The position numbers were made by a program, and so were the translations under genes. Under the pieces are notes generated by a model. It did no database searches, was not told where the DNA came from, and saw only the letters and a program-made list of their open reading frames with translations. Positions 16,945-25,072 of a DNA stretch of 64,000 nucleotides are shown piece by piece. The first letter of the stretch is position 1. The number at the start of each line of letters is the position of its first letter. The DNA lies in assembly GCA_019358985.1 (NCBI GenBank), contig JAHHIJ010000022.1:1-64000 (forward strand). The letters run 5' to 3'. Origin of the DNA: Tolypothrix brevis GSE-NOS-MK-07-07A. GTDB taxonomy: Bacteria; Cyanobacteriota; Cyanobacteriia; Cyanobacteriales; Nostocaceae.

Positions 16945-18432
16945 TTACGCTGCCAGCCCTCCAGTCTTACGTTTACTTGCGTTGCTCCCGCGCTCCATTT
17001 TCTTAAACGGATAAATAGTATGTATTAAATACCCCGCTGCATCAGATAAGTGAGAAAGTAGCGGATTATCACTTTTGTTAATTGATTCTTCATTCCAAGT
17101 CACCTGCTCAAAATCCTTCACCAAGTTTTGGCAATTAGCAAAATGCACAAAACAGCGCGATTGCCGAAATAGTTGATTAACTGAGTGGATGCGGTTAACT
17201 ACATAGGGGTTGCTGTCGGCGAATTTCCGCACCAAATACCCCCTACCACGTTGTTTAACTAAAGGTTCCAACCCTTGAAACACGATGTCCCAACTACTTA
17301 ACTTGCTGGCAGCACTACGAGCGCGTCCCGTGGCATCACCAAATACTTGAATTTCTGGAGGGATGCCGTTTCTTTCTACCCAGTCTACGATTTGCTCGGT
17401 TAGCTCCCAGACATCGGAATCCATCAAAAACCATTCTTTGCAAAAGTGAATTTCGTTACCGCGTCGTTGGGCTGCGATCGCTACTGCGGGATTATAGTTA
17501 AAATCGAATGTCAGCAGTAACGGTAGGTTACGGTCATACTCCAGCAGCTGCGCGTCCTCTTCGTTTAAGCAGTGGTTAGCCCTTGAGAAATATTTGTAAA
17601 TTATCCCCTGTACCGTGTTGATGAATTGTCCCATTACCTCTTGCTGGTAAAGTTCGTCACTGTAATTGGCTTCTAGGGACGCCACATAATCGTCACCCAA
17701 ATAAGCGCGATTTTCGAGTGAAGACATCGACACCATTTGATAAATCCGCTTCAATTCGTCACTTCGAGTAGGATCGCCGAATTTATCCCAGAGGTAGTTA
17801 TAGCCGACTGGTGACGTAGTGAGAATGCCTTGCCCCTTCAGATTGCCGGGTCCACGTCCCAAGCGTCCATCAATCGTCAAAAAGGCTTTTTCAGGTGAAT
17901 ATGCGAATTCATCACCCCAAAACCAACGAATTTGTAAACCGCGCCCTGCCTGGGTGCTTCCGGTAAATGCCGACGCGGAGAGAACGTACACAAAGGCTCG
18001 ATCCGTCCCAATATAACAGCGCTGACAGTTGGTTATAGCTAATGCCTGGTCTTCTGGAGAATCTCGCCACGGCTCCAAAGGGATATTAAAATCTCGGCAT
18101 ACTTCCACCAACGCCAGAATTGTTGCCCTCGACAGCTGCCCGTAAGAATTTGCGCTTATCATCCCCCTAGATAAAGGAGCTAGCAAGGCACGGGAACAAG
18201 CCCAAATAGCACCTGCGTAACTCTTACCCCCGCCTATGCCACCTAATAAAGCTGCCCATCTGTGCTGTAACGGTTCCACAGATAGCCAGTTAGCCATCTC
18301 CAAAAACCGTGTTTGCCCACCTGGGTTAGGCTCGAAGTCCTCAAATAGTGTGATTCTACTCTCGCCTGACTCCATAGCTAACGCCTGTTGTGTCGCCATT
18401 TCTAAGTTTAATAATGCGCTCCATCCCGCCAT
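16945..18432 (-). CDS. Terminase large subunit
   Basis: 495 residues; the motor ATPase and nuclease that cuts and packages phage DNA. Walker A is GGIGGGKS (residues 64-71), Walker B is IRWFWGDE (D174, E175). The nuclease domain has LLTFDFNYNP and QVFGDATGRARS with the expected acidic residues. Full length for the family. It stands alone on minus, with an IS982-family element beginning 45 bp upstream of the start, which may have changed its promoter. No small terminase was identified with confidence; 23294 or 23878 are possible. Confidence 0.9.
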   Translation of the reverse strand: MAGWSALLNLEMATQQALAMESGESRITLFEDFEPNPGGQTRFLEMANWLSVEPLQHRWAALLGGIGGGKSYAGAIWACSRALLAPLSRGMISANSYGQLSRATILALVEVCRDFNIPLEPWRDSPEDQALAITNCQRCYIGTDRAFVYVLSASAFTGSTQAGRGLQIRWFWGDEFAYSPEKAFLTIDGRLGRGPGNLKGQGILTTSPVGYNYLWDKFGDPTRSDELKRIYQMVSMSSLENRAYLGDDYVASLEANYSDELYQQEVMGQFINTVQGIIYKYFSRANHCLNEEDAQLLEYDRNLPLLLTFDFNYNPAVAIAAQRRGNEIHFCKEWFLMDSDVWELTEQIVDWVERNGIPPEIQVFGDATGRARSAASKLSSWDIVFQGLEPLVKQRGRGYLVRKFADSNPYVVNRIHSVNQLFRQSRCFVHFANCQNLVKDFEQVTWNEESINKSDNPLLSHLSDAAGYLIHTIYPFKKMERGSNASKRKTGGLAA

Positions 18433-18438
18433 TTGCTA

Positions 18439-18458
18439 ATATATGTATAGATACTTTT
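18439..18458 (+). repeat. 20-bp direct repeat, copy 1
   Basis: ATATATGTATAGATACTTTT is found exactly at 52649-52668 in the same orientation, 34.2 kb away. This copy lies in the terminase leader, six bases before the start codon. Confidence 0.6.
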
Positions 18459-18538
18459 AAATTTATGTCACGTAAATCTGAGTTCGACGTAAAAAAAGGT
18501 CTCTAATCCAGGCAGAAATGGGGTTGTATGGTTGTGGG

Positions 18539-19459
18539 TTAGATCAGGGTAAGCGCCAAAGTTTGATCAGGAAAAAAGTTTGCCTCTTGTAATGAATCTA
18601 AATCTTCTATCGTTAGATTTAATGAAGGCTTTTTATCTTGGTATGTATAAGCAATTAAACCAGAAATAACATTAACCATGAAATTACAAACGCTGCGGTG
18701 GCGAGTGTGTTGAATTTGGGAAATATTTTTTAATTGATCGTTAACTGTTTCTATCAGGGAACGCTTTCTTAATAAAATTTTATCGATTAAAGGCATGAAG
18801 CGATTTTTCATATTTTTTTTAATAGTTGTAATAAGTTGAAGATTTTGCTTTTGGAGAAGCTCAAATAATTTCTGGGAAATATATCCCCGGTCACCAAATA
18901 ATTTACCAAACAAATTTTTCGTCATTTTTGGTACAGGTTTACGGTCATCTACGTTAGCGGGGGTAATCATAAAAGATAAAATCTCTCCCAATTCATTAAT
19001 TATTAGATGTAACTTAAAACCGAAGTACCAGCCCAAAGAGCTCTTTCCCCAATTCGCTAAATTTTTGAACACTCGATTACGTTTAGCCCTTTGATTTATA
19101 CATATTTCAAGGGAAGTTGAATCAATAAAGTTGATGCCAGTGCTGTGTCCACAACGCAGATGGAGATACCAACACAAAGGTATTAAAGCAGTTTTCTCCA
19201 ATTCTACAAATCGGTTGTAACTTACTAGTTGAGGAAAATATTTTGGTAAAAAATTGCATACGTGCTTAGTATAATAATCCTTAAAGTTTCTATAAGATGA
19301 TTGATGAAAATAAATAATTATTGTCATGACTTCGCTTAAGCATAAATTAAATTTTTTGTGACGTTTTCGCTCACTGTTTGGCAATAGTTCTTGCTGCCAA
19401 GTTTTTTCAAACTCTTTACAAAAATCATCGATGTCACAAAATAATTTTTCTAATTCCAT
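18539..19459 (-). CDS. IS982-family transposase
   Basis: 306 residues, full length. DDE catalytic residues are visible in FIDSTSLEIC, LFGDRGYIS and KRSLIETVNDQLK. The segment WGKSSLGWYFGFKLHLIIN followed by TPANVDDR is diagnostic of the IS982 family. No frameshift, so it may be active. Its base composition is more AT-rich than the surrounding phage genes. Confidence 0.92.
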   Translation of the reverse strand: MELEKLFCDIDDFCKEFEKTWQQELLPNSERKRHKKFNLCLSEVMTIIIYFHQSSYRNFKDYYTKHVCNFLPKYFPQLVSYNRFVELEKTALIPLCWYLHLRCGHSTGINFIDSTSLEICINQRAKRNRVFKNLANWGKSSLGWYFGFKLHLIINELGEILSFMITPANVDDRKPVPKMTKNLFGKLFGDRGYISQKLFELLQKQNLQLITTIKKNMKNRFMPLIDKILLRKRSLIETVNDQLKNISQIQHTRHRSVCNFMVNVISGLIAYTYQDKKPSLNLTIEDLDSLQEANFFPDQTLALTLI

Positions 19460-19518
19460 ATTTCCCTTTTATCAAACTTGAAATAATCACATAATCAATA
19501 TAATATTTTACATAAAAA

Positions 19519-19989
19519 CTACGACTTTAAATCATCAGGGGACAAGGTTTGTTCATAAATTTTTGAAATTATTTTGGCGATTGATATTCGTGCTGATTTT
19601 TTATGTTTGAGAATTTTTTTAGCTATTTCAATTGCTTGACTATAGCTAGGTATTGATTCTGTGACAAAATCAGATTTCCCTTCTCGACTTCCAATATTAG
19701 ATTGTATGATTATTTCATGATTCTCTAATTCTGTTTTTGTGACAATTTCATAATCCCCGAAATTAGATTTAATCACAAATTCATTAACTGGGGATTTTGA
19801 TTTTGTGTCTAATTCAATATTTTCGCCAGAATCAAGTCTACGAGCAAGCAACATTACTTGTGTCGCGATTAATTTTGGTACACGGATTGTAATCGTGTCT
19901 TTATTATTCCAAGTTGGTTTTCTGCCAGCATTTTCACGTCTTCCTCCCCTGAGATCCGGTTTTTGAGATTTTTTAGTACCCATCACCAT
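19519..19989 (-). CDS. Passenger protein with GGRRENAGRK-type N-terminus
   Basis: 156 residues. N-terminal DLRGGRRENAGRKPTWNN, followed by TITIRVPKLIATQVMLLARR, is a cyanobacterial pattern resembling ribbon-helix-helix DNA-binding proteins. The middle is acidic and beta-like with a near-repeat (VIKSNFGDYEIV, IIQSNIGSREGK). It lies inside the IR-bounded element, 59 bases upstream of the transposase and in the same direction, so it may regulate it. ATG 19983 is an alternative start. Confidence 0.6.
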   Translation of the reverse strand: MVMGTKKSQKPDLRGGRRENAGRKPTWNNKDTITIRVPKLIATQVMLLARRLDSGENIELDTKSKSPVNEFVIKSNFGDYEIVTKTELENHEIIIQSNIGSREGKSDFVTESIPSYSQAIEIAKKILKHKKSARISIAKIISKIYEQTLSPDDLKS

Positions 19990-20164
19990 AATGAATTCAT
20001 CACAAATTCATTTTCCCACTTTGAGTGCCTAAATATGCATAAATACATCATATTCTCATTTGTGGAAGCTTGTTGATATCTAGCTAAAGGAACGTGTGTT
20101 GCTTAATCGCTTACTCTGTCTAGTTTTCAGACTTTTCCTTACGTCGAATTCAGGTCCTTATAAC

Positions 20165-20566
20165 ATGACACCATCTGATTTACGAGCTATTTCCATCCAC
20201 GCACCTTTCGCCTACGCCATCTGTCTAGGGTTGAAGGATGAAGAGTACCGCACACAGCCAACTAAAATTAGGGGCTGGGTTTTGATACACAGCAGCAAAA
20301 ATAAGGCTTCTGACGAATACTTCACCGATTACGGGATTGATAGCGCTACAGCTAAACGCGGCGCGATTATTGGGGCTTGCAAACTAATTGACTGCATTGG
20401 CATTTCTGGAGACTATGCTTATTGTCTGGAACGTCCTCTTTTATTTCCGCAAGCCTTGGAAGGAGTCAGGGGTCAGCAAAGCATATTTTGGGGAGTCAGC
20501 AAGAGCGCACCAGAGCGCGACTACGCTTTTAAATTGGCTTGGGAGATGATTCAATGCTTGAGCTAA
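20165..20566 (+). CDS. ASCH-domain protein (paralogue of the 8720 protein)
   Basis: 133 residues, nearly all ASCH domain: LRAISIHAPFAYAICLG, RGWVLIHSS, KRGAIIGACKLIDC and QQSIFWGV align segment by segment with the N-terminus of the ASCH/SWIM protein at 8720. The start ATG 20165 lies 12 bases after the right inverted repeat of the IS982-family element, so the native promoter has probably been replaced; the frame upstream is IS sequence. ASCH domains are PUA-like and thought to bind RNA or modified nucleotides. Confidence 0.8.
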   Translation: MTPSDLRAISIHAPFAYAICLGLKDEEYRTQPTKIRGWVLIHSSKNKASDEYFTDYGIDSATAKRGAIIGACKLIDCIGISGDYAYCLERPLLFPQALEGVRGQQSIFWGVSKSAPERDYAFKLAWEMIQCLS

Positions 20567-20589
20567 AATGACTCTATTTAGAGGCAACT

Positions 20590-21117
20590 ATGGCGGGATT
20601 AAAAGATATTTATGCCCTATCTCTCAGGGCAGATGCAGCCATAAGGATGGCGATTGGAGATTTAACAATACAATTAGCTTTCATAGATTTGGAATATAAA
20701 GGTAAACTCATAATCCATGCTTGTTCGTATGCCTCCAGAGAAGAAGAAGACGAATGCATAAAACGGATTACACAATTAAGTTTTTCACCAGAAGAAGTAC
20801 CAACCAACAGTATTTTGGCTTGGGCGAAAATTAAAGAAATCAAAATTTACACGCCGCAAACTTTTGCTATTGATGCCAGGTTGCATGGTTATGGCATTGA
20901 TTTAAATCAGTTTCTTGCTACTGAAGGCTGGCAAGGCAAAACAGTGTACGGCTACGTATTGGAAGAACATCATTATCTCAGCCTACCGATTATGGGTGTT
21001 GGTAGCGAGTATCAGCATGGTGATTGGTGGCAAGCGGAAACACCGTTTGAGATTTTGTGTTTCAAACGGTGTTTTGATGCGGAATCCGTAGATATAGCCC
21101 AATCGGTGGGGTATTAA
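20590..21117 (+). CDS. Divergent ASCH-like protein
   Basis: 175 residues. The order IYALSLRADAAIRMAIG, YKGKLIIHAC, NSILAWAKIKEI and GYVLEEHHYLSLPIMGVG follows the ASCH fold (start strand, RG/KG-x-L-I-H-A strand, A-W-A-x-I strand, late strand), but it is more divergent than the gene 24 bases upstream. The middle includes a long insertion. Two ASCH-like genes in tandem suggest a shared function in nucleic-acid or base recognition. Confidence 0.6.
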   Translation: MAGLKDIYALSLRADAAIRMAIGDLTIQLAFIDLEYKGKLIIHACSYASREEEDECIKRITQLSFSPEEVPTNSILAWAKIKEIKIYTPQTFAIDARLHGYGIDLNQFLATEGWQGKTVYGYVLEEHHYLSLPIMGVGSEYQHGDWWQAETPFEILCFKRCFDAESVDIAQSVGY

Positions 21118-21581
21118 ATTCCTAACCGACGTGCAGCTCCTCTAGCTGCTGCCCGTTCGCCTCGAGTTGTACCTCTTCTAACTAATTCACGAATAGCATT
21201 GGCGCGGCGTGGCGAAACTGCGGCACCTCTGGCTACGGTTCTTGGTGCCGAACGAGAGCCGCGCCTACCACGCCCAGCGCCAGCAGAACGGGCATTATCA
21301 GCACCAGAACTTCCACCGCGACGGCGAGAACCGCCTCTTGCTACTAATCCACTACTAACGCCAATCCCTGGAAGATTTATGACTCGATTTCCCCCACCTA
21401 GTCCCGAAGTTTGGGAAGCGACTCTGGCAGCACGACGAGCTTGCCGCGCTGGAACACTAACACCTACTAATCCCCCACCTCTATTACGGGTTCCACCACG
21501 AGCAGTGCGTACCCTTCCTGTGGAAAGGTTCTGACCAAACCCGCCCCCCCCAGTCCTTCTGCCTCCACCTGATCTAGCCAT
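21114..21581 (-). CDS. Arg/Gly-rich basic protein
   Basis: 155 residues, dominated by Arg, Gly, Ala and Ser in tracts such as SGGGRRTGGGGFG and RGGSRRRGGSS, with almost no Asp, Glu or Lys and one more ordered C-terminal helix (RRANAIRELVRRG). This RGG-like make-up is typical of nucleic-acid condensing proteins. It may coat packaged DNA or RNA in the virion; this is inference. GC content is well above that of neighbours because of Arg and Gly codons. Convergent overlap of four bases with 20590. Confidence 0.65.
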   Translation of the reverse strand: MARSGGGRRTGGGGFGQNLSTGRVRTARGGTRNRGGGLVGVSVPARQARRAARVASQTSGLGGGNRVINLPGIGVSSGLVARGGSRRRGGSSGADNARSAGAGRGRRGSRSAPRTVARGAAVSPRRANAIRELVRRGTTRGERAAARGAARRLGI

Positions 21582-21624
21582 AATGGAATCCTAGTTTTGT
21601 AATGTTACATATTTAGGTTTCCCG

Positions 21625-21963
21625 ATGGTTCTTCTGTCAAGACATAAAACGCTTTATTACGAGTTGACTACGGACGATGGAGAAATAGTTGGCGGCGTTT
21701 TTGCTGTTGACCACCATCAATATATTGAAATTGTTGATTTGTTTGTAAATAAACAGTTTCAAGGGCAGAAATATGGGCGATCGCTCTTTAGGGATGTTTT
21801 AAATACCTACCCCTACAGCACAATTTGTCTGCGTTGTAAAGCTTTTGATGATGGGTTAAGTCAAGATGAATTAGCAGAGTGGTATCGGCGCTGGGATTTT
21901 GAAGATGGTTCGCCGTTTCATGAGGGGGATGGGTGGATGCATAAAAGTCAACGCCGAATTTAA
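21625..21963 (+). CDS. GNAT-family N-acetyltransferase
   Basis: 112 residues. The segment IEIVDLFVNKQFQGQKYGRS is GNAT motif A with the acetyl-CoA-binding loop (Q-x-x-G-x-x-x-G-R-S), followed by the helix LFRDVLNTYP and a C-terminal part DELAEWYRRWDFEDGSPF. Substrate unknown. It overlaps the convergent PAPS-reductase-like gene by four bases. Small phage GNAT proteins are often accessory. Confidence 0.7.
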   Translation: MVLLSRHKTLYYELTTDDGEIVGGVFAVDHHQYIEIVDLFVNKQFQGQKYGRSLFRDVLNTYPYSTICLRCKAFDDGLSQDELAEWYRRWDFEDGSPFHEGDGWMHKSQRRI

Positions 21964-22847
21964 GTTTTTTTTGTCATAAACCGGGCTTGAATTTCTGGAA
22001 ATAGTTCACACAATTCTGCCAACTGCACGGGGGCGTAAAATGCCAGCCATTTGTAATACTGCGAACATAATATTTCTGGCGTGCAGTACCAGAGAGTACG
22101 GGGAAAAGCTTTATTACCCTTTTTTTGGGGTATTTGGTGCATTGAATAAATAGGTGAAATCGGGGCATCTTCACTTACTAGTAATGCCCACACATCGATA
22201 TCCTTCCATTCACCTATGGGTAAAGCACGGACATAAGGAAGTGCATCTTTGTCATCTTGATCGTGAAACTGAAACATGCCTTCTCGACTTATTTCAAAAG
22301 CTCTCTCCATGCCTTCACCACCCCGATTACCCCACAAATACATTACATTTTCTTCACCTTCACCGTAGAGATGGTGAAATTGGTACAATGCTTCGTATGT
22401 AATACTTTCTGCCACTCCCCCCCAATCCCAAAAGTTGAGAAGCTTACCTTCTTTGGTGCGTAATCCGTAGGTATTGCCCCAGTCAAGATAAGAACGAATT
22501 ATCTGGGAAAATGGGCGGTCTGTGATGTAGTCTTCAAAGTAAAATTCACCTAAATATTCTTGCCATTCAATCTCTACTAAATAATGTTGGGGTAATTCTG
22601 CCCCATTTTTAATAATAAGATGCGTGTAATTGAGTTCGGCTAACTCCAAAATTAACGCAGTTGCCATTGAGTCTTTGCCATAGCCAAACCACAGCCCAGG
22701 CGGTATGTTTTGATTTACTCGCGGATCGGCATACCATTGCTGTACACGGGCTATTGTCTTGGCTTTTAGTTTTTTGAATTGGTCGGTTTTGGCGTGGGCA
22801 GCGGCGGCGGCATAGCGAGATGGGGGGAGTGCTTCAAATATTCTCAT
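21960..22847 (-). CDS. PAPS-reductase-like PP-loop protein (IbrA-like)
   Basis: 295 residues. The PP-loop ATP-binding motif is WFGYGKDS (residues 53-60), where the usual form is SGGKDS. Later segments (LYLWGNRGGEGMERAF-like, IGEWKDIDVWALL) fit the phage/plasmid PAPS-reductase-like family. In enterobacteria IbrA, of this family, works with the ParB-like IbrB to activate other genes; a ParB-like protein is in this same operon. It is the last of seven overlapping genes; ATG 22847 overlaps the upstream stop (ATGA). Confidence 0.8.
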   Translation of the reverse strand: MRIFEALPPSRYAAAAAHAKTDQFKKLKAKTIARVQQWYADPRVNQNIPPGLWFGYGKDSMATALILELAELNYTHLIIKNGAELPQHYLVEIEWQEYLGEFYFEDYITDRPFSQIIRSYLDWGNTYGLRTKEGKLLNFWDWGGVAESITYEALYQFHHLYGEGEENVMYLWGNRGGEGMERAFEISREGMFQFHDQDDKDALPYVRALPIGEWKDIDVWALLVSEDAPISPIYSMHQIPQKKGNKAFPRTLWYCTPEILCSQYYKWLAFYAPVQLAELCELFPEIQARFMTKKT

Positions 22848-23062
22848 GTTGGTTCGCCTTGCTTGCATCCAGACTCTTGGCTACTCCTGCCCTTTTTGGG
22901 CTTTGCGCGTGAGCAAAGCGTATCACCTCTGGCTTGACCAACACCATAAAAATATATACCACAATTTATACAGAATTTATCGCCTAAACCTGTGTCAGAC
23001 ATTTCCAAAGCATCAAGAACATCAGAGGAGCGATCGCACCGAGGGCATTTAGTCATTGACAT
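22844..23062 (-). CDS. Small zinc-ribbon protein
   Basis: 72 residues. Two CxxC pairs (KCPRCDR and FCINCG) about 25 residues apart form a zinc ribbon; a basic C-terminal tail follows. Overlaps the gene on each side. It may be a nucleic-acid binding or adaptor protein for the operon. ATG 23056 is a possible alternative start. Confidence 0.65.
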   Translation of the reverse strand: MSMTKCPRCDRSSDVLDALEMSDTGLGDKFCINCGIYFYGVGQARGDTLCSRAKPKKGRSSQESGCKQGEPT

Positions 23063-23306
23063 CCACTAGCTCAATCTCTGTTTCAAATGGTGGGGCGCAC
23101 GTTGGAAATTGCATCAATTCCCCAAAAATACCCATTAACTCCCAAAGTTGCCAAGTTGAATATCCCTGCTCATCCTCCTCAACAGGACGGCGAGGAAATA
23201 AGCTTTCATACTTCCCATGAATCTTTTTATGTCGCTCAACCAAGTGATTTCTCCCAACATCCGTTAGCTTTATTTTTACCTTTTGGTTAAGATTTATTGA
23301 TTCCAC
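23049..23306 (-). CDS. Conserved small phage protein
   Basis: 85 residues. The pattern KVKIKLTDVGRNHLVERHK near the N-terminus and EDEQGYSTWQLWELMGIFGE in the middle is one I have seen in many phage genomes, of unknown function. It overlaps both neighbours by 13-14 bases inside the seven-gene operon. Confidence 0.6.
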   Translation of the reverse strand: MESINLNQKVKIKLTDVGRNHLVERHKKIHGKYESLFPRRPVEEDEQGYSTWQLWELMGIFGELMQFPTCAPPFETEIELVDVND

Positions 23307-23881
23307 AAATCTCCTTCTAACGCATCTTCTTGGATTTCTTCTGAGATGGGTTCACTAGACACAGTTTCGTCTTCTTGCGCTTCATCAATTAATGCCTGTA
23401 ACTGTTCAATTGGTAAATCTGCATCCAATTTTAACTGCTGGATACACGATAAAGCTAATTCCCGTGCCACGCGATCGCCTGAATTTTTCAGCACTGCCAC
23501 GATAAATGCCTTGCAAATTTCCAACTGACGGCGAACATCACCCATCTTGCTAAGTCGCATTGCCCCGTCAGCTAACACAAGCGTACCTTGGAAAGCGCGT
23601 AGCATCCCGTCTAAATCAAGTCCCAGCAGCCGAAGTTTCAATTCGTCTACAAATTCAGCAGTAAGCTCGCCCTGCTCCACTAGCACCTCACAAGCTTGAA
23701 GTAAGGTTTTAGCCTCCTTCCCAAACTTACCCGCACCCTCGATTTGACTAATTACCCGACCGTGAGCCACATAAAAAGTCTCACGAATTATGGTTTCATA
23801 GTCGTAATTTTGAGAGTCAACAAAAGCATCACGCCACTTTCCCGTTAATTTTTTTCCATACAACGATTCATTATTGGTCAT
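23294..23881 (-). CDS. Helical protein in the sigma/ParB operon
   Basis: 195 residues, mostly helical with an acidic C-terminus (EAQEDETVSSEPISEEIQED). No domain recognised. It overlaps upstream (ATGA) and downstream genes. Size and acidity would allow a small terminase or a regulator, but I see no helix-turn-helix to support either. Confidence 0.55.
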   Translation of the reverse strand: MTNNESLYGKKLTGKWRDAFVDSQNYDYETIIRETFYVAHGRVISQIEGAGKFGKEAKTLLQACEVLVEQGELTAEFVDELKLRLLGLDLDGMLRAFQGTLVLADGAMRLSKMGDVRRQLEICKAFIVAVLKNSGDRVARELALSCIQQLKLDADLPIEQLQALIDEAQEDETVSSEPISEEIQEDALEGDLWNQ

Positions 23882-24147
23882 TCACTGCAACAGCCTTTAA
23901 CTACCTCAGCAATAACGCGGCTAACTTCTTGCATTGTCCGACTGCGACGACCATGTTTAAAGTTGTTTTGGCTACTTTTAGCTTTGCCTTCTTCTGTGCG
24001 TGGACCGGTTGATTTTTCCCAAGGTTTAGCAGCTTTAATCCGTTGTCTTGCAGCCTCAATAAATTCAGGTGATAAATTGCGGCGGTATTTTTTTATAGGG
24101 TATTTTTTGGAATTGAATTCGGCTAGGAACTTCTCAATATCAAACAT
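23878..24147 (-). CDS. Small basic protein with GPRTEEGKAKSSQN motif
   Basis: 89 residues from ATG 24147, overlapping the ParB-like gene by eight bases. The segment KPWEKSTGPRTEEGKAKSSQ followed by NNFKHG is conserved in small phage and cyanobacterial proteins I know only as hypothetical. Basic, probably nucleic-acid binding. Its stop overlaps the next start (ATGA). Confidence 0.6.
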   Translation of the reverse strand: MFDIEKFLAEFNSKKYPIKKYRRNLSPEFIEAARQRIKAAKPWEKSTGPRTEEGKAKSSQNNFKHGRRSRTMQEVSRVIAEVVKGCCSE

Positions 24148-25072
24148 TTTCTTGTTGATTAACAATAAATCTTACTGCTTCTAGAATAGTCTGCGATCGC
24201 CACTGTTGTGCTAGTCCTTCTCTAGGAATCTTGAGTTTATCGGCAGTCAATGCTATCAGCTCTTTAAATTCATCCAACACCTCTTTGTCCAAATACACCA
24301 AAAACCGCGTTTGTTCATCTGACGGGTTGTAACTCGCTGATTCAACTTCAGCCAATACCCCATCAAGAATTTCTGTAGTATCAACGGTTACTATTTCATT
24401 GTTACCCGTGGTGTAGTCGGTTGAGGAGCGTGCTTCAACATCAACCGTGTTGCCAGAGTAGTCGGTAGCATCAGGGCGTTCAAAATGCTCCTTATCTTGA
24501 TAATCAAATTCGTCTTCCGGTTCTTCCTCCTTCCTTACTAAAAAAGCTTGCATGAAATTGTTAGCAGTGGAGGTGTCCCAGCCTGCTGTTTTAATTTGGT
24601 GCTTGGGCATTTGTGCCAGAATCGCCGCAATTTTACCGGGGTCATCCCGTCCATCGTGGGAGGTGTTGTTAAGCCGCAGTAGTGCCGATTTTTGGCTGAG
24701 GGCATCAAGTGTTGCTGGGATAACAGGAGTTTTCGACCAATAGTCACTGCAAAATCGCCCTTGATGCTTGGTAGCTATTTTGTCTCTACCAGTACCTTTT
24801 ATCCAGCGATTCCACTCAGTTGTGAAGAAATCTTCATTTTGCCGTGACAGCCAATCAGCCCCGATAGTTCTGCCGTGACCTGAGATGAGGTATCCCAGAC
24901 TACCATCTAGGTTTTGCTGGATACTTGGGTAGGTTAACCAACCAAAGTCTAGCAAGCTTTCGCGTATCCAGGGTAAATCATGTTCTTCGGTATGTTCGCG
25001 GGGATTTTCGGGGTGGAATTTTTCGATGATGGTGTGGGTAGGAAGCCACATTACCTCATTCGCTTGGCTCAT
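24140..25072 (-). CDS. ParB-like protein (IbrB-like)
   Basis: 310 residues. The N-terminal ParB box is clear: HPENPREHTEEHD, IRESLLDFGWLTYPS and YLISGHGRTIGADWL (I-S-G-H-G-R). This places it with ParB/Srx-fold proteins, which bind CTP or act as nucleases. In IbrA/IbrB pairs the ParB-like member partners a PAPS-reductase-like protein, present five genes downstream. Its middle is acidic and Thr-rich; the C-terminal helix ends EGLAQQWRSQTILEAVRFI. Start overlaps the sigma gene stop (ATGA). Confidence 0.8.
   Translation of the reverse strand: MSQANEVMWLPTHTIIEKFHPENPREHTEEHDLPWIRESLLDFGWLTYPSIQQNLDGSLGYLISGHGRTIGADWLSRQNEDFFTTEWNRWIKGTGRDKIATKHQGRFCSDYWSKTPVIPATLDALSQKSALLRLNNTSHDGRDDPGKIAAILAQMPKHQIKTAGWDTSTANNFMQAFLVRKEEEPEDEFDYQDKEHFERPDATDYSGNTVDVEARSSTDYTTGNNEIVTVDTTEILDGVLAEVESASYNPSDEQTRFLVYLDKEVLDEFKELIALTADKLKIPREGLAQQWRSQTILEAVRFIVNQQENV

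Larger units (their letters stand above)
18478..20153. mobile_element. IS982-family element with a passenger gene
   Basis: Terminal inverted repeats of 25 bp (18478-18502, CTGAGTTCGACGTAA..., and 20129-20153 inverted, CTGAATTCGACGTAA...) match at 21 positions. Between them lie an intact IS982-type transposase and a second gene of 156 codons. At 1,676 bp it is longer than a usual IS982 element (~1 kb). No clear target duplication was seen, so the ends could be a few bases off. It separates the terminase from the ASCH gene at 20165. Confidence 0.75.

Noticed and set aside
21960-22847. Assimilatory PAPS reductase (cysH) or DndC
   Set aside because: No sulfur-assimilation or dnd neighbours; the PP-loop is GYGKDS and the context is a phage operon with a ParB-like partner.
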